The notes: generated by a model from the sequence alone, not told the origin. Numbered from the stretch's first letter, positions 35,277 to 45,146 are shown. The stretch is 64,000 bases of DNA from JAABVD01 sp965204545 (GCA_965204545.1 CBDBFA010000001.1:186001-250000); one strand, 5' to 3'. Translations and numbers: made by a program.

Positions 35277-36587
35277 GTGGTAAGAACGGCTACAATCTGG
35301 ATCCTGATCGCTCTCTCGGCCTATCAGTATTTCAAAGCAGGTTCGTATCTGGGAAATGAATACCCCCGAAAGCCAATAAGGGTCGTGGTTCCCTTTCAAC
35401 CGGGGGGAGCGTCAGATACATTCGTCAGGATTGTCCAAAAAGCGATAAACGACAACGAACTGATGCCTCAGTCCTTGGTGGTAGTCAACAAGCCTGGAGG
35501 AGGAACTTCCATTGGCAGCGGTTTTGTCAAAAATGCGCGAGCCGACGGTTACACCATTCTCTGTTTGCATGAAGCCCTGATGGTGGCGAAGTCAACGGGA
35601 CAGTCCCCCAATGGTCCGGATGACTTTGAGCCGATTGCAGCTACCGGAGAGTTCGGAATAGTCGTCCTGGTGTCGGAAGACTCCCCCTACCAATCGCTGG
35701 GAAAACTCATGCAAGCGGCCAAGGAGCAGCCTGGGAGCATAATATTTGGCGCGAATCTGAACACACCGGCTCATTTTGCCGCGATCATGCTTGAAAAGAC
35801 GGTTCCAGGAGCTGCTTTCCGTTTTGTCGCAACCGGAGGCGGAGCCCATCGTTTGGCAGGTGTAATGGGCGGTCATCTGGATGTCATCATCCTGTCGGTT
35901 GGAGAATACCTGCGTTTTCATCAACATGGATTGAAGGCGATCGCCTACCTCGGCAAAGAACGCCTAGAAGCCATAGCGAATATTCCAACCGGTGAAGAAC
36001 TGGGTTTTCCGGTCTACGGCGGCAACCTCCATTACTGGTGGTTTCCGGAAGGAACGGATACGACCATGGTAAATTATTTTGCGGAGATGCTCGAAAAGGT
36101 CATGCAAACGGATTACCTGGTAGAGCGGACTCGGGAGTTGCAGATTCTACCTCGAATCATCCGCGGAGACGAGTTGGCAGACCGCATTCAGGTCCGCATG
36201 AAGGCCTATGACCGCATCAAACCCGAAAGCCAGGTAGAGTTGCCTGACTTCGAATCCTGGACGCTCTTTTTCGTTCTGGTATTCAGCGTGGCGCTACTGG
36301 TGAAATACACCTTCTACCGCAAGTCGGTCATGCAAAAATCCGAGGGGGAAGGCCTCCGTTACGATTTGGCATTTGCAACCTTGGCAATGACTGTGGCCTA
36401 TTTGTTGTTGATGGGACTGGGTCTGCTTTCCTTCGTTTGGGCGACCATCATCTATGTGCTGGTTGTCGGACTCTTTTTGAGGAAATTCAAAATCCGCAAA
36501 TGCCGTTCTGTTCTGGAAGTAGCGCTTCTGATGTCGTTCGGTCTGCATTTCATATTCACCCAACTTTTTACCATCGATTTGCCCTGA
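35277..36587 (+). CDS. Fused TctC-TctB component of a tripartite tricarboxylate transporter
   Basis: This 436-residue protein starts at GTG 35277. After an N-terminal hydrophobic segment (ATIWILIALSAYQYF), residues of about 28-320 form a complete TctC/Bug-type solute-binding domain (PIRVVVPFQPGGASDTFVRIVQ, VVNKPGGGTSIG, DGYTIL, GGAHRLAGVMGGHLDV). From about 325 to the end there are four to five membrane helices (WTLFFVLVFSVALLVKYTF, LAMTVAYLLLMGLGLLSFVW, ATIIYVLVVGLFLRKF) that match the small TctB subunit. In standard systems these are separate proteins, so here the binding protein is tethered to the membrane. TctA follows after three bases. It would take up a carboxylate, most likely a sugar acid given the next gene. 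Confidence 0.85.
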   Translation: MVRTATIWILIALSAYQYFKAGSYLGNEYPRKPIRVVVPFQPGGASDTFVRIVQKAINDNELMPQSLVVVNKPGGGTSIGSGFVKNARADGYTILCLHEALMVAKSTGQSPNGPDDFEPIAATGEFGIVVLVSEDSPYQSLGKLMQAAKEQPGSIIFGANLNTPAHFAAIMLEKTVPGAAFRFVATGGGAHRLAGVMGGHLDVIILSVGEYLRFHQHGLKAIAYLGKERLEAIANIPTGEELGFPVYGGNLHYWWFPEGTDTTMVNYFAEMLEKVMQTDYLVERTRELQILPRIIRGDELADRIQVRMKAYDRIKPESQVELPDFESWTLFFVLVFSVALLVKYTFYRKSVMQKSEGEGLRYDLAFATLAMTVAYLLLMGLGLLSFVWATIIYVLVVGLFLRKFKIRKCRSVLEVALLMSFGLHFIFTQLFTIDLP

Positions 36588-36590
36588 TTC

Positions 36591-38084
36591 ATGGAGGCCA
36601 TTCAAACAGCTTCCGCCTATCTTTTCAGTCTACAAGGACTCTTGTTAGTCGTTTTGGGCACCGTGTTGGGCATTACCATGGGTGCGATTCCCGGACTGAC
36701 CGGAGCAATGCTCATCGCGCTTACGTTGCCCCTGACCTTCAATATGGATCCCATCAACGCATTCATCCTGCTCATCAGCATGTATGTGGGAGCAATCAGC
36801 GGGGGATTGATTACGGCAACTCTTCTGCGCATGCCGGGCACGCCCGCTTCGATCATGACCACGCTGGATGGTTACCCAATGGCCAAAAGTGGCCGTCCGG
36901 ATCGGGCGTTGGGACTCGGTATAACGGCCTCCTTCGTCGGGGGATGCATTTCCTGGGTGTTTCTCATCTCCCTTTCCGGACCCTTAGCACATTACTCTAC
37001 CAAGCTGGGCCCATTTGATTTCTTCTCTCTGGTCCTGCTGGCCTTGGTGCTTATAGCCTCAATCGGCGGCAAATCCATGAGCCGCGCTTTTCTATCGGCC
37101 TCGCTTGGAGTTCTCGCTTCCCTGCCGGGCATCGACAAGGCCACCGGCAACCTCCGAATGACTTTCGGATTCGAGGAACTGAACGCTGGTTTGAAATTAC
37201 TGCCGGTACTCATCGGCATGTTCGCCATAAGCCAGGTAATTACCGATCTGACCAGGCTCAATGAAAAGATTACCGTTATCCCTTTTAAGCGGACCCGGCA
37301 AATGTTGTTCAGCCTTAAGGACTGGGGCATCCAGGCCGTGAATTTGCTGCGCTCATCTGCCATAGGAACCTGGGTTGGAATTTTACCTGGAATTGGCGCC
37401 AATATCGGATCCATAACCGCCTACAGTGCGGCAAAGTCCTTTGCCAGCCCCGAGGAGAAAAAGAAGTTTGGTAAGGGATCCGAAGTGGCCATAGTGGCAT
37501 CCGAATCGGCCAATAATGCCACTGTCGGCGGGGCATTAATCCCGCTCATCTCCCTGGGTATTCCCGGTAGTGTCATAGATGCCATCCTGCTGGGTGGATT
37601 GCTCATCCACGGGCTACAGCCCGGTCCATTGTTGTTCGAGCAGAATCCGGACATTGTCTACACCATCATGGGGACCATGTTTGTTTCCAATGTGTTCATG
37701 TTTCTAGTCATGTTGCTGGCTGTGCGCTACATCGCCCGATTGGCCTTGCTGCCGCGAAACCTTCTGATGCCCGTAATTCTCGTCTTTTGCATCATCGGAT
37801 CCTTTGCCCTTTCCACCCGCATGTTTGACGTGTGGACCATGATACTATTCGGCTTGATAGGCTTCGGAATGGAAAAAATGAAAATCCCCCTGGCTCCGTT
37901 TATAATCGGATTCATCTTGGCTCCGGTAGCTGAAGAAAACCTGCAGATGGGGTTAATGGCATCGAACGGGAGTTTTCTGCCGATGATCCAGAGTCCCGTA
38001 TCCCTGATTTTCGTAATAACCTCCATAGCGCTTCTTGCAATTCCACTGTATAAGCGATTTCGATACGGGACCAGCAGCGATTGA
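36591..38084 (+). CDS. tctA: TctA-family large membrane subunit of the transporter
   Basis: This 497-residue inner-membrane protein has about eleven to twelve helices. It carries the TctA signature near the N-terminus (GTVLGITMGAIPGLTGAMLIALTLPLTF) and a second one (GTWVGILPGIGANIGSITAYSAAKSFA), plus AIVASESANNATVGGALIPLISLGIPGS. It is the permease of a tripartite tricarboxylate transporter, driven by an ion gradient. It overlaps the start of the dehydratase gene region (stop codon 38082-38084, next ATG 38087), so the genes are co-translated. The partner binding and small subunits are fused in the upstream gene. Confidence 0.93.
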   Translation: MEAIQTASAYLFSLQGLLLVVLGTVLGITMGAIPGLTGAMLIALTLPLTFNMDPINAFILLISMYVGAISGGLITATLLRMPGTPASIMTTLDGYPMAKSGRPDRALGLGITASFVGGCISWVFLISLSGPLAHYSTKLGPFDFFSLVLLALVLIASIGGKSMSRAFLSASLGVLASLPGIDKATGNLRMTFGFEELNAGLKLLPVLIGMFAISQVITDLTRLNEKITVIPFKRTRQMLFSLKDWGIQAVNLLRSSAIGTWVGILPGIGANIGSITAYSAAKSFASPEEKKKFGKGSEVAIVASESANNATVGGALIPLISLGIPGSVIDAILLGGLLIHGLQPGPLLFEQNPDIVYTIMGTMFVSNVFMFLVMLLAVRYIARLALLPRNLLMPVILVFCIIGSFALSTRMFDVWTMILFGLIGFGMEKMKIPLAPFIIGFILAPVAEENLQMGLMASNGSFLPMIQSPVSLIFVITSIALLAIPLYKRFRYGTSSD

Positions 38085-38086
38085 CC

Positions 38087-39322
38087 ATGCCCCATAATTT
38101 CATATCCGAAATCACCACCTCCATAAAGGAATTTCCCCTCCAGGGGGGTGACGGAACGGACGCGATCCACACAGACCCCGTTTACTCCTATGTAGTCACG
38201 CATCTTCACACAGATAAATCGACCAGCGGAACCGGCATAGTGTTTACCATAGGGGCCGGAAATCGGGAAATCAGCTCGTTGATCGAAGGCTTGGCCAGCC
38301 CCCTGTTAGGCTGCGAAATTGAAGAACTCATGTCGCGTTTCGGGGAAGTATTCAGGCACCTTGCCGACCATCCCCGCTACCGTTGGCTGGGTCCTCACAA
38401 AGGGATGATTCACCTGGCCCTGGCCAGCATCACCAACGCTTGCTACGACTTGTGGGCAAAGGCGCGAGAGGTTCCATTGTGGAAACTATTGATCGATTTA
38501 ACGCCCGAGGAAGTGGTCGATACGCTGGATCTGAGTTACCTTGAAGAGGTACTTACCCGGGAACAGGCTATTGGCATTTTATCCGAAAATCAGTCCAGCA
38601 GAGCGAAGCGCAGCGGAATTCTCCAGACGGGTTATCCTGGTTACGACACCTCCATCGGCTGGCTCAACTATTCAGACGACCAGGTTAAGGCCAAGGTAAG
38701 GAAAGCGGTCGAATCAGGATTTGATGCCATGAAATTAAAAGTTGGATCCCCTGAAACCGAGCGTGATGTTCGACGAGCCTACCTGGTGCGCGAAGCTGCC
38801 GGAGACGAAGCCCGGGTGATGCTGGACGTCAACCAAAACTGGTCCCTGCCAGAAGCAATCCATAGGGTGAAAGCGTTGTCCGGAATGTCTCCTTTCTGGA
38901 TTGAGGAACCGACTCAACCCGACGACGTCTTGGGACACCAGGCCTTGGCAAAGGAGATTGCCCCTATCCATATCGCTTTGGGAGAACACGTTTCAAATCG
39001 GGTTTTATTCAAAAATTTCATGCAGGCAAATGCGGTGCGTTACGTGCAGGTTGACTGTACCCGAGTCGGGGGAATCAGTGAATTCATTACGGTAAGCCTG
39101 CTGGCTCGGAAATTCAAATTACCGGTGGTTCCGCATGTCGGAGATATGGGACAGATTCATCAGCATCTGGCGCTGTTCAACCATATGGCAATGGGTCACG
39201 AAGCCCTCTTTCTTGAACATATACCGCACTTGAGGGATTACTTTCTCCATCCGGCCAAAGTTTCGAGTGGCACTTATGCGACACCCCAGGAACCCGGCAG
39301 CAGTTCAGATTTCATCGAGTAA
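38087..39322 (+). CDS. L-fuconate-dehydratase-like enolase-superfamily enzyme
   Basis: This 411-residue cytosolic protein has the start GGDGTDAIHTDPVYSYVV and TGIVFTIGAGN, which match L-fuconate dehydratase and its human relative ENOSF1. The active-site residues of that subgroup are all visible: the base pair Lys-x-Lys in KLKVG, metal ligands in MLDVNQN, WIEEP and LGEH, and the His in PHVGD. It should remove water from a six-carbon sugar acid to give a 2-keto-3-deoxy acid. Its coupling to tctA makes a sugar-acid import and breakdown route likely. L-fuconate is the natural guess, but L-galactonate or D-arabinonate-type acids cannot be excluded. The ATG at 38087 is preferred over the TTG at 38081. 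Confidence 0.88.
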   Translation: MPHNFISEITTSIKEFPLQGGDGTDAIHTDPVYSYVVTHLHTDKSTSGTGIVFTIGAGNREISSLIEGLASPLLGCEIEELMSRFGEVFRHLADHPRYRWLGPHKGMIHLALASITNACYDLWAKAREVPLWKLLIDLTPEEVVDTLDLSYLEEVLTREQAIGILSENQSSRAKRSGILQTGYPGYDTSIGWLNYSDDQVKAKVRKAVESGFDAMKLKVGSPETERDVRRAYLVREAAGDEARVMLDVNQNWSLPEAIHRVKALSGMSPFWIEEPTQPDDVLGHQALAKEIAPIHIALGEHVSNRVLFKNFMQANAVRYVQVDCTRVGGISEFITVSLLARKFKLPVVPHVGDMGQIHQHLALFNHMAMGHEALFLEHIPHLRDYFLHPAKVSSGTYATPQEPGSSSDFIE

Positions 39323-39438
39323 ACAGCAAAAAACTTCAAAATTTTTCAGAGCCTATCCTATCGGTTTCAAGCAACTTGCAGGCTTGTAATTTCCGACCAT
39401 TCCCCTGATAACCAATCTCCCCACATCAAAACAAGGCC

Positions 39439-40758
39439 ATGTTTATTACTTCCCGAAGAAATTTCCTCAAGGTTGCCGGGCTCGGCGCCGCCGCCTCTAC
39501 CCTACCCGCCTGGTTTGTCGAGGAATGCCGGGCTCAACCCCAATCGGACCCATCCAGGTCCGCCAATGATCGCCTGGGAATCGCCCTCGTGGGATGTGGC
39601 GGGCGCGGTATCGGTGTGACGCGCGGCGCCGCTTCTTACGGTGACGTCGTGGCAGTGTGCGACGTGGACGACGCCCGGATGGCCAGGGCCAAAGAATTCT
39701 GGCCCGCGGCCAGGACCATCAAGGATTTTCGCAAGGTGATGGAATTGGATGAGGTCGACGCAATCATCTGCGGGACGGTCGATCACTGGCATACCCTCGT
39801 TGCATTGGCCGCCATGCGGGCGGGAAAGGACATCTACTGTGAAAAGCCTCTCACATTGTGTATCGATGAAGGGAAACGTCTCGTGGCCGCCGAAAAAGAG
39901 ACGGGACGTATTCTGCAAACGGGCAGCCAGCAACGAAGCGACCCACGTTTTCGCCTGGCCTGTGAATTGGTGCGCAATAACCGGATCGGCGAGCTTAGGG
40001 AAATCGACGTCTTTTTGCCGTCCGGCCAACGCAAGGGACCCTTCCAGACTACCCCCGTTCCAGCCGGATTTGACTGGGACATGTGGCAAGGACAAACCCC
40101 CTACGTGGATTATGTGCCGGAACGCACTCATCAGACTTTCCGCTACTGGTGGGAGTACTCGGGAGGAACCATGACCGATTGGGGCGCGCACCATAACGAT
40201 ATCGCGCTCTGGGCTGCCGGCTTCGAGCGTAGCGGACCCATTTCAGCCAAGGGGAAACCCCTCATAGACATGATCCCCGGTGGTTTCACTGCCGCCAGCC
40301 AGTACGCTCTGGAATACCGTTATTCCAACGGATTGGTGCACCGCTGTCGCAGCACCACGGCTAACGCCTGGAATGGGAGAGTGGAAAATCGATTCGACCA
40401 AAGACACGGCATTCGTTTTCAAGGATCATCCGGCTGGATCTGGGTTACCCGGGGTCAGATAGAATCCAGTATTCCCGAAATCCTCACAACCCCTCTTCCA
40501 TCGAGCGCTGAACGGCTCTATACCAGCAACGATCATATGGGAAATTTCATCGACAGCGTGCGTTCAAGGAAAGCGCCGGTTTGCCCGGCCGAGATCGGTC
40601 ATCGCTCGGTTACAGTGTGCCATCTGGGAGTGATCGCGGCGCGGTTGGGCCGCAAGATCAAGTGGGACCCCGACCGGGAACAGATTATCGGCGATCCCCA
40701 AGCCGCCGCTGCTATGACCCGCGAGATGCGCAAACCCTGGGACTACGACATGATTTGA
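39439..40758 (+). CDS. Tat-exported Gfo/Idh/MocA family oxidoreductase
   Basis: This 439-residue protein has a twin-arginine signal (SRRNFLKVAGLGAAAS) at residues 5-20. The Rossmann loop GCGGRGIGVTRG and the EKP motif in DIYCEKPLTLC define the family. The substrate-binding side contains SGGTMTDWGAHHNDIALWA, with the active-site His in that stretch. Its layout is similar to the protein at 3028, and both were probably exported. It precedes the DUF1553/DUF1501 pair by about 70 bases. It follows the sugar-acid locus but after a 116-bp gap without a clear operon link. NAD(P) use and sugar or polyol oxidation are inferred from the family. Confidence 0.9.
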   Translation: MFITSRRNFLKVAGLGAAASTLPAWFVEECRAQPQSDPSRSANDRLGIALVGCGGRGIGVTRGAASYGDVVAVCDVDDARMARAKEFWPAARTIKDFRKVMELDEVDAIICGTVDHWHTLVALAAMRAGKDIYCEKPLTLCIDEGKRLVAAEKETGRILQTGSQQRSDPRFRLACELVRNNRIGELREIDVFLPSGQRKGPFQTTPVPAGFDWDMWQGQTPYVDYVPERTHQTFRYWWEYSGGTMTDWGAHHNDIALWAAGFERSGPISAKGKPLIDMIPGGFTAASQYALEYRYSNGLVHRCRSTTANAWNGRVENRFDQRHGIRFQGSSGWIWVTRGQIESSIPEILTTPLPSSAERLYTSNDHMGNFIDSVRSRKAPVCPAEIGHRSVTVCHLGVIAARLGRKIKWDPDREQIIGDPQAAAAMTREMRKPWDYDMI

Positions 40759-40830
40759 GTAGGGAATTTCTGAAATTCAATAATCCTCGACAATTTGCGG
40801 CTGGCCGGATTTATATTTAAGAGGTTTTCC

Positions 40831-43704
40831 ATGTTCCCGCTGGCCAAGAAATATTTATTCGGCTACCTGTCTGTCGCCCTGGCCGGGTTGGTCAACACCG
40901 ATTTGGTACTTCCGGCTTCGGACGGACTGGAACATTTTGAAAAGAAGATCAGGCCGCTGCTGATGGATCATTGCCTTTCCTGCCATGGGCCGGAACGAAA
41001 GGATGGCGGTCTTCGTTTGGATACAAAAATGGGTTGGATGACCGGAGGTGATGCGGGTCCGGCCATCATCCCGGGCAACGCCAAGGACAGTCCCCTGGTC
41101 CGGGCCTTGCGCTTTCAGGAACCCTATCACGGACATCCCGAACACGACCTTTCCGAGGACCGGATCATCGACTTGGAATACTGGATCCAATCCGGAGCGC
41201 CCGATCCGCGGTCGGGAGCAACCAAACGGCAAGCGCTCCCCAACTACGAAAAAGGCAAGGACTTCTGGTCTTTCCAACCCATCGTCAAGCCGGATGTTCC
41301 CCGGGCCAAGGACCATGAATGGGCCTACGGGGCCATTGATCAATTCGTACGGGCCGCTCAGGAAGCAAGAGGACTGACCCCGGTGAGCGATGCGACCAGA
41401 ACCCAGTTGGTTCGACGCGCCTATTTTGCCTTGATCGGCCTGCCCCCCACCCCGGATCAAATTGACGCCTTCGTGGACGACACTCGCCCCGATGCCTTCG
41501 AGCGCCTGGTCGATGAACTGCTGGCTTCGCCCCACTACGGGGAACGCTGGGGCCGGCATTGGTTGGACGTGGCCCGTTTCGCCGAGTCCAGCGGGGGTGG
41601 GCGCACCCTGCTTTTCAAGGACGCCTGGCGATACCGCGACTATGTAATCGAAGCCTTCAACGCCGACGTGCCCTACGACCGGATGGTGCGCGAACAAATT
41701 GCAGGCGACCTGCTTCCTTACGATTCCCCGGCTCAACGTGGCCGGCAATTGACCGCAACCGCTTTCCTGGCCCTTGGGCCCACCAACTACGAACTGCAGG
41801 ACAAGCAACTCCTGCGCTACGACGTAATCGACGAGCAGATCGACACCTTGGGTAAAGCGTTTCTAGGAATGCCCCTTGGTTGCGCCCGCTGTCACGACCA
41901 CAAGTTCGATCCAGTTCCAACCGCCGATTATTATGCCATGGCGGGAATTTTCAAAAGCACCCGCACCCTTTTGGACTATACCGCCAACGTAGCTCGCTGG
42001 GTGGATACTCCCTTACCTCTCGAAGGTTCGGAGGCGGAGGAAATGGCCAAGGTCGAAACCAGGTCGGCGGCGCTCAAACCCCGATTACAATTAAAAAAAG
42101 CGGAACTGAGCCTGCTAACGCAAAAGGACGTCAAGCCCCCTCAATCGGGACTACCCAGCTCGATTTCGAAATTTCCCGGTCTTCTCGTAGATGAACGAGC
42201 CGCCGCAACAAAGGGCCAATGGATGTTTTCCCAATACTCGCAAAACTACCTTAACGACGGTTATTACCACGATGGAAATGAACTTAAGGGGGAAAAGTCC
42301 CTCACTTTCAAAACCACCCTTCCTCTGAATGGACGCTACGAAGTGCGCCTGGCCTACGCCGAGGCCAAAAACCGTTCCACCCGCACACCGGTGACCATCG
42401 GTCATCTTGATGGCGAAACCGTAGTGCTGGTGAACCAGCAAAAGGCGCCTCCCCTCGAAGGAAGGTTTTACTCACTTGGCACGTTCAACTTCGCAAGGAA
42501 TGGTGAATATTTCCTACGAATTTCCACCGGGAATACCGATGGTCACGTCGTAGCAGATGCGGTGCAATGGTTGCTGGTCGAGGACGAGGAAACCGCTACC
42601 AGCCCCGAACGCGTGGCTTATGTCGCCGCCTTGAAAAAGGAAATCAAGGGTTTGGAAAAAAAGCTGAAACCTTTGACTGCCAAACTCGAATCCCGCCCCT
42701 TGGCCATGACGGTAAAGGAAGACCCCGAACCGAGCGACTCAGCCGTCCGCATTCGCGGAATGGAAAGCCGCAAAGGGGAGATCGTTCCCAGGGGATTCAT
42801 CCAGGTTGCGACTTTGGGTGATACCCCAACCATTCCGGAAGATGAAAGCGGCCGCCTGCAATTAGCGGAATGGATCGTCAGCCCGGACAATCCATTGGCC
42901 TCCAGGGTAATGGCCAACCGGATTTGGAACTGGCTGTTCGGAACCGGCATCGTGCGCAGTGTGGACAATCTGGGGACCACCGGCGAACTGCCCTCACATC
43001 CCGAGTTACTGGATTACCTCGCCATTCGATTGCAAGAGCTCGACTGGTCCATCAAGGCCATGGTCAAGGAAATCCTGCTTTCCCGCACTTGGCAACTGTC
43101 CTCCCAAGTCGGTCCCAAGGCGGAAATTTCGGATCCGGATAACCGCCTGCTTACTAATTACCCCCTTCGCAGGCTGGATGCCGAGCAATTACGCGACGCC
43201 ATCCTGGCCGTGAACGGCGAACTCGATCTGACGCTCTACGGACCCAACATCGAAGGAGCCGACGCCATCGACGCCAATAGCACCGGCGCCCAACAGATCG
43301 AGTACAATTATGTTTTCAAAGACAAGCGACGCAGCGTTTACACCCCCGCCTTCCGGGTTAAACGCCATGAACTGTTCGAGCTCTTTGATTTCGGCAATGT
43401 CAATTTCACCATGGGCCAGCGCAACGTCAGCACTGTGGCGCTACAGGCGCTATACATGCTGAATAATCCCTTCCTGCTCGAACAATCGCAACGCGCTGCT
43501 GAACGGCTCCTTGCAGAGGTGAAAGACCCGGAGGAACGCATCGACCTCGCTTTTCGCAGAACCTTGGGACGGCTTCCCTCCGGAGAGGAGCGCTCCCTGA
43601 TCGATGGCTTTTTTAAGGATGGACAATCGGCCGATGTTGTGGATGAATGGGCTCTGCTATTCCAATCGCTCTTTGGCTCGATCGATTTCAGGTATATTAA
43701 CTGA
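40831..43704 (+). CDS. Cytochrome-c/DUF1549/DUF1553 protein
   Basis: This 957-residue protein has a signal peptide (MFPLAKKYLFGYLSVALAGLVNTDLVL). The ATG at 40831 has an AAGAGG ribosome site. Domains: planctomycete cytochrome with CLSCHGPERKDGG near residue 48; DUF1549 with CARCHDHKFDP near 350 and HWLDVARFAES; an inserted carbohydrate-binding-like region (about 430-590, ending with HVVADAVQWLLVED) typical of FAD- or xanthan-associated domains; and DUF1553 (MANRIWNWLFGTGIVRSVDNLG, LLSRTWQLSSQ). It forms the standard pair with the DUF1501 gene, which starts three bases after its stop. It is periplasmic and redox-linked; the substrate is unknown. Confidence 0.9.
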   Translation: MFPLAKKYLFGYLSVALAGLVNTDLVLPASDGLEHFEKKIRPLLMDHCLSCHGPERKDGGLRLDTKMGWMTGGDAGPAIIPGNAKDSPLVRALRFQEPYHGHPEHDLSEDRIIDLEYWIQSGAPDPRSGATKRQALPNYEKGKDFWSFQPIVKPDVPRAKDHEWAYGAIDQFVRAAQEARGLTPVSDATRTQLVRRAYFALIGLPPTPDQIDAFVDDTRPDAFERLVDELLASPHYGERWGRHWLDVARFAESSGGGRTLLFKDAWRYRDYVIEAFNADVPYDRMVREQIAGDLLPYDSPAQRGRQLTATAFLALGPTNYELQDKQLLRYDVIDEQIDTLGKAFLGMPLGCARCHDHKFDPVPTADYYAMAGIFKSTRTLLDYTANVARWVDTPLPLEGSEAEEMAKVETRSAALKPRLQLKKAELSLLTQKDVKPPQSGLPSSISKFPGLLVDERAAATKGQWMFSQYSQNYLNDGYYHDGNELKGEKSLTFKTTLPLNGRYEVRLAYAEAKNRSTRTPVTIGHLDGETVVLVNQQKAPPLEGRFYSLGTFNFARNGEYFLRISTGNTDGHVVADAVQWLLVEDEETATSPERVAYVAALKKEIKGLEKKLKPLTAKLESRPLAMTVKEDPEPSDSAVRIRGMESRKGEIVPRGFIQVATLGDTPTIPEDESGRLQLAEWIVSPDNPLASRVMANRIWNWLFGTGIVRSVDNLGTTGELPSHPELLDYLAIRLQELDWSIKAMVKEILLSRTWQLSSQVGPKAEISDPDNRLLTNYPLRRLDAEQLRDAILAVNGELDLTLYGPNIEGADAIDANSTGAQQIEYNYVFKDKRRSVYTPAFRVKRHELFELFDFGNVNFTMGQRNVSTVALQALYMLNNPFLLEQSQRAAERLLAEVKDPEERIDLAFRRTLGRLPSGEERSLIDGFFKDGQSADVVDEWALLFQSLFGSIDFRYIN

Positions 43705-43706
43705 CC

Positions 43707-45146
43707 ATGAAGGAAGCCCCGCCAGCATGTGCCATTTCCCGTAGGGATGCTCTGCGCAATATCGCCTGCGGCTTTGGTTACATGGCAGCGGCCGGGATGG
43801 CCTCGCGAGAGGCCATGGCAAATTCCATAACCAACCAACGGTCACTTCAAGTCCCCCATATCGTGCCCCGGGCCAAACGGGTCATATTCCTTTTCATGGC
43901 TGGCGGGGTGAGCCAGGTCGACAGTTACGACTACAAGCCGCTGCTCTACAGACGCAACGGCGAGATGCTGGACTTTACCGATCAGCGCATTCTGGCCAAA
44001 ACGGGCATGGGCTCCAACCAGCGGGTTATGAAACCCCTCTGGGAGTTCAAACAGCGGGGACAAAACGGCGCCTGGGTTTCCGAGCTGTTTCCCCACATGG
44101 CCAAACATACCGACGATTATTGCATTATCCGTTCCATGGCCACGGAAGGGGTTGCCCATGGTCCTGCCACCCTCTTTCTCCACACCGGTTCCACCAACCT
44201 CATTCGCCCTTCCATGGGGGCCTGGGTCAATTACGGCCTGGGCACGGAAAACCGGGATCTGCCCGGGTTTGTAAGCTTGAGCCCGTCCATGAGCAACGGT
44301 GGCCCTCGCAACTACGGCAACGCCTTTCTGCCCCCCACTTACCAAGGCACCCCCGTCGGCCGTGCCGGCATGAAGGCCACCGAGATCAAAATCAATAATT
44401 TGCAGAACCCGGAGCGCTCTCCTCAACGGAAAAAGCGCCAGTTCGACCTGCTCCAGGCCATGAACCACGAGCAGTGTCAAAGCTTGCCCCACAATTCCGA
44501 ACTGGAAGCGGTCATCAACTCCTACGAACTGGCTTGGCGCATGCAGGCCAATGCCCCGGAAGTGATGGATATTTCGAACGAATCGGCCGCCACTAAAAAA
44601 CTTTATGGCATCGACGAGGAGCCCACCGACAACTACGGACGGCAATGCCTCATGGCCCGTCGCATGGCCGAGGCGGGTGTGCGCTTCATCCAGGTCAACT
44701 ACTCCGACAATTCCAACAACCCGGCATGGGACCAACACAACGACATGCCCAAGCACAAGGAACATGCTTTGGCCGTGGATAAACCCATCGCCGGACTGTT
44801 GACCGATCTCAAGCAGCGCGGACTACTGGAAGAAACCCTGGTCTGGTGGGGAGGGGAATTCGGCCGCACCCCCTACGCCCAGAAAAACGGCAACGGCCGC
44901 GATCACAACCCCACCGGCTTTACCGTTTGGTTGTCGGGTGGAGGTGTGAGACCCGGGCTCATCTATGGGCAAACCGACGAATTCGGTCAGTACGCGGTGG
45001 ATAAGAGAGTTCACATGCATGACCTCCACGCCACCATCCTGCATTTGCTCGGATTGGATCACGAACGGCTGACCTTCCGGCACGAAGGCCGCAATTTCCG
45101 CCTGACAGATGTATTCGGCAACGTCGTTCACGATATCATAGCCTAA
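43707..45146 (+). CDS. DUF1501 protein with twin-arginine start
   Basis: This 479-residue protein has an ISRRDALRN twin-arginine segment near residue 10, with a weaker hydrophobic core than in its relatives. Key stretches are VIFLFMAGGVSQVDSYDYKP, DDYCIIRSMATEGVAHGPATLFLHTG, DNYGRQCLMARRMAEAGVRFIQV and LVWWGGEFGRTPYAQKNGNGRDHNP. It starts three bases after the DUF1553 gene, so the two are translated as a unit. It shares these blocks with the DUF1501 protein at 60973 more than with the one at 21792. The family reaction is unknown. Confidence 0.9.
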   Translation: MKEAPPACAISRRDALRNIACGFGYMAAAGMASREAMANSITNQRSLQVPHIVPRAKRVIFLFMAGGVSQVDSYDYKPLLYRRNGEMLDFTDQRILAKTGMGSNQRVMKPLWEFKQRGQNGAWVSELFPHMAKHTDDYCIIRSMATEGVAHGPATLFLHTGSTNLIRPSMGAWVNYGLGTENRDLPGFVSLSPSMSNGGPRNYGNAFLPPTYQGTPVGRAGMKATEIKINNLQNPERSPQRKKRQFDLLQAMNHEQCQSLPHNSELEAVINSYELAWRMQANAPEVMDISNESAATKKLYGIDEEPTDNYGRQCLMARRMAEAGVRFIQVNYSDNSNNPAWDQHNDMPKHKEHALAVDKPIAGLLTDLKQRGLLEETLVWWGGEFGRTPYAQKNGNGRDHNPTGFTVWLSGGGVRPGLIYGQTDEFGQYAVDKRVHMHDLHATILHLLGLDHERLTFRHEGRNFRLTDVFGNVVHDIIA

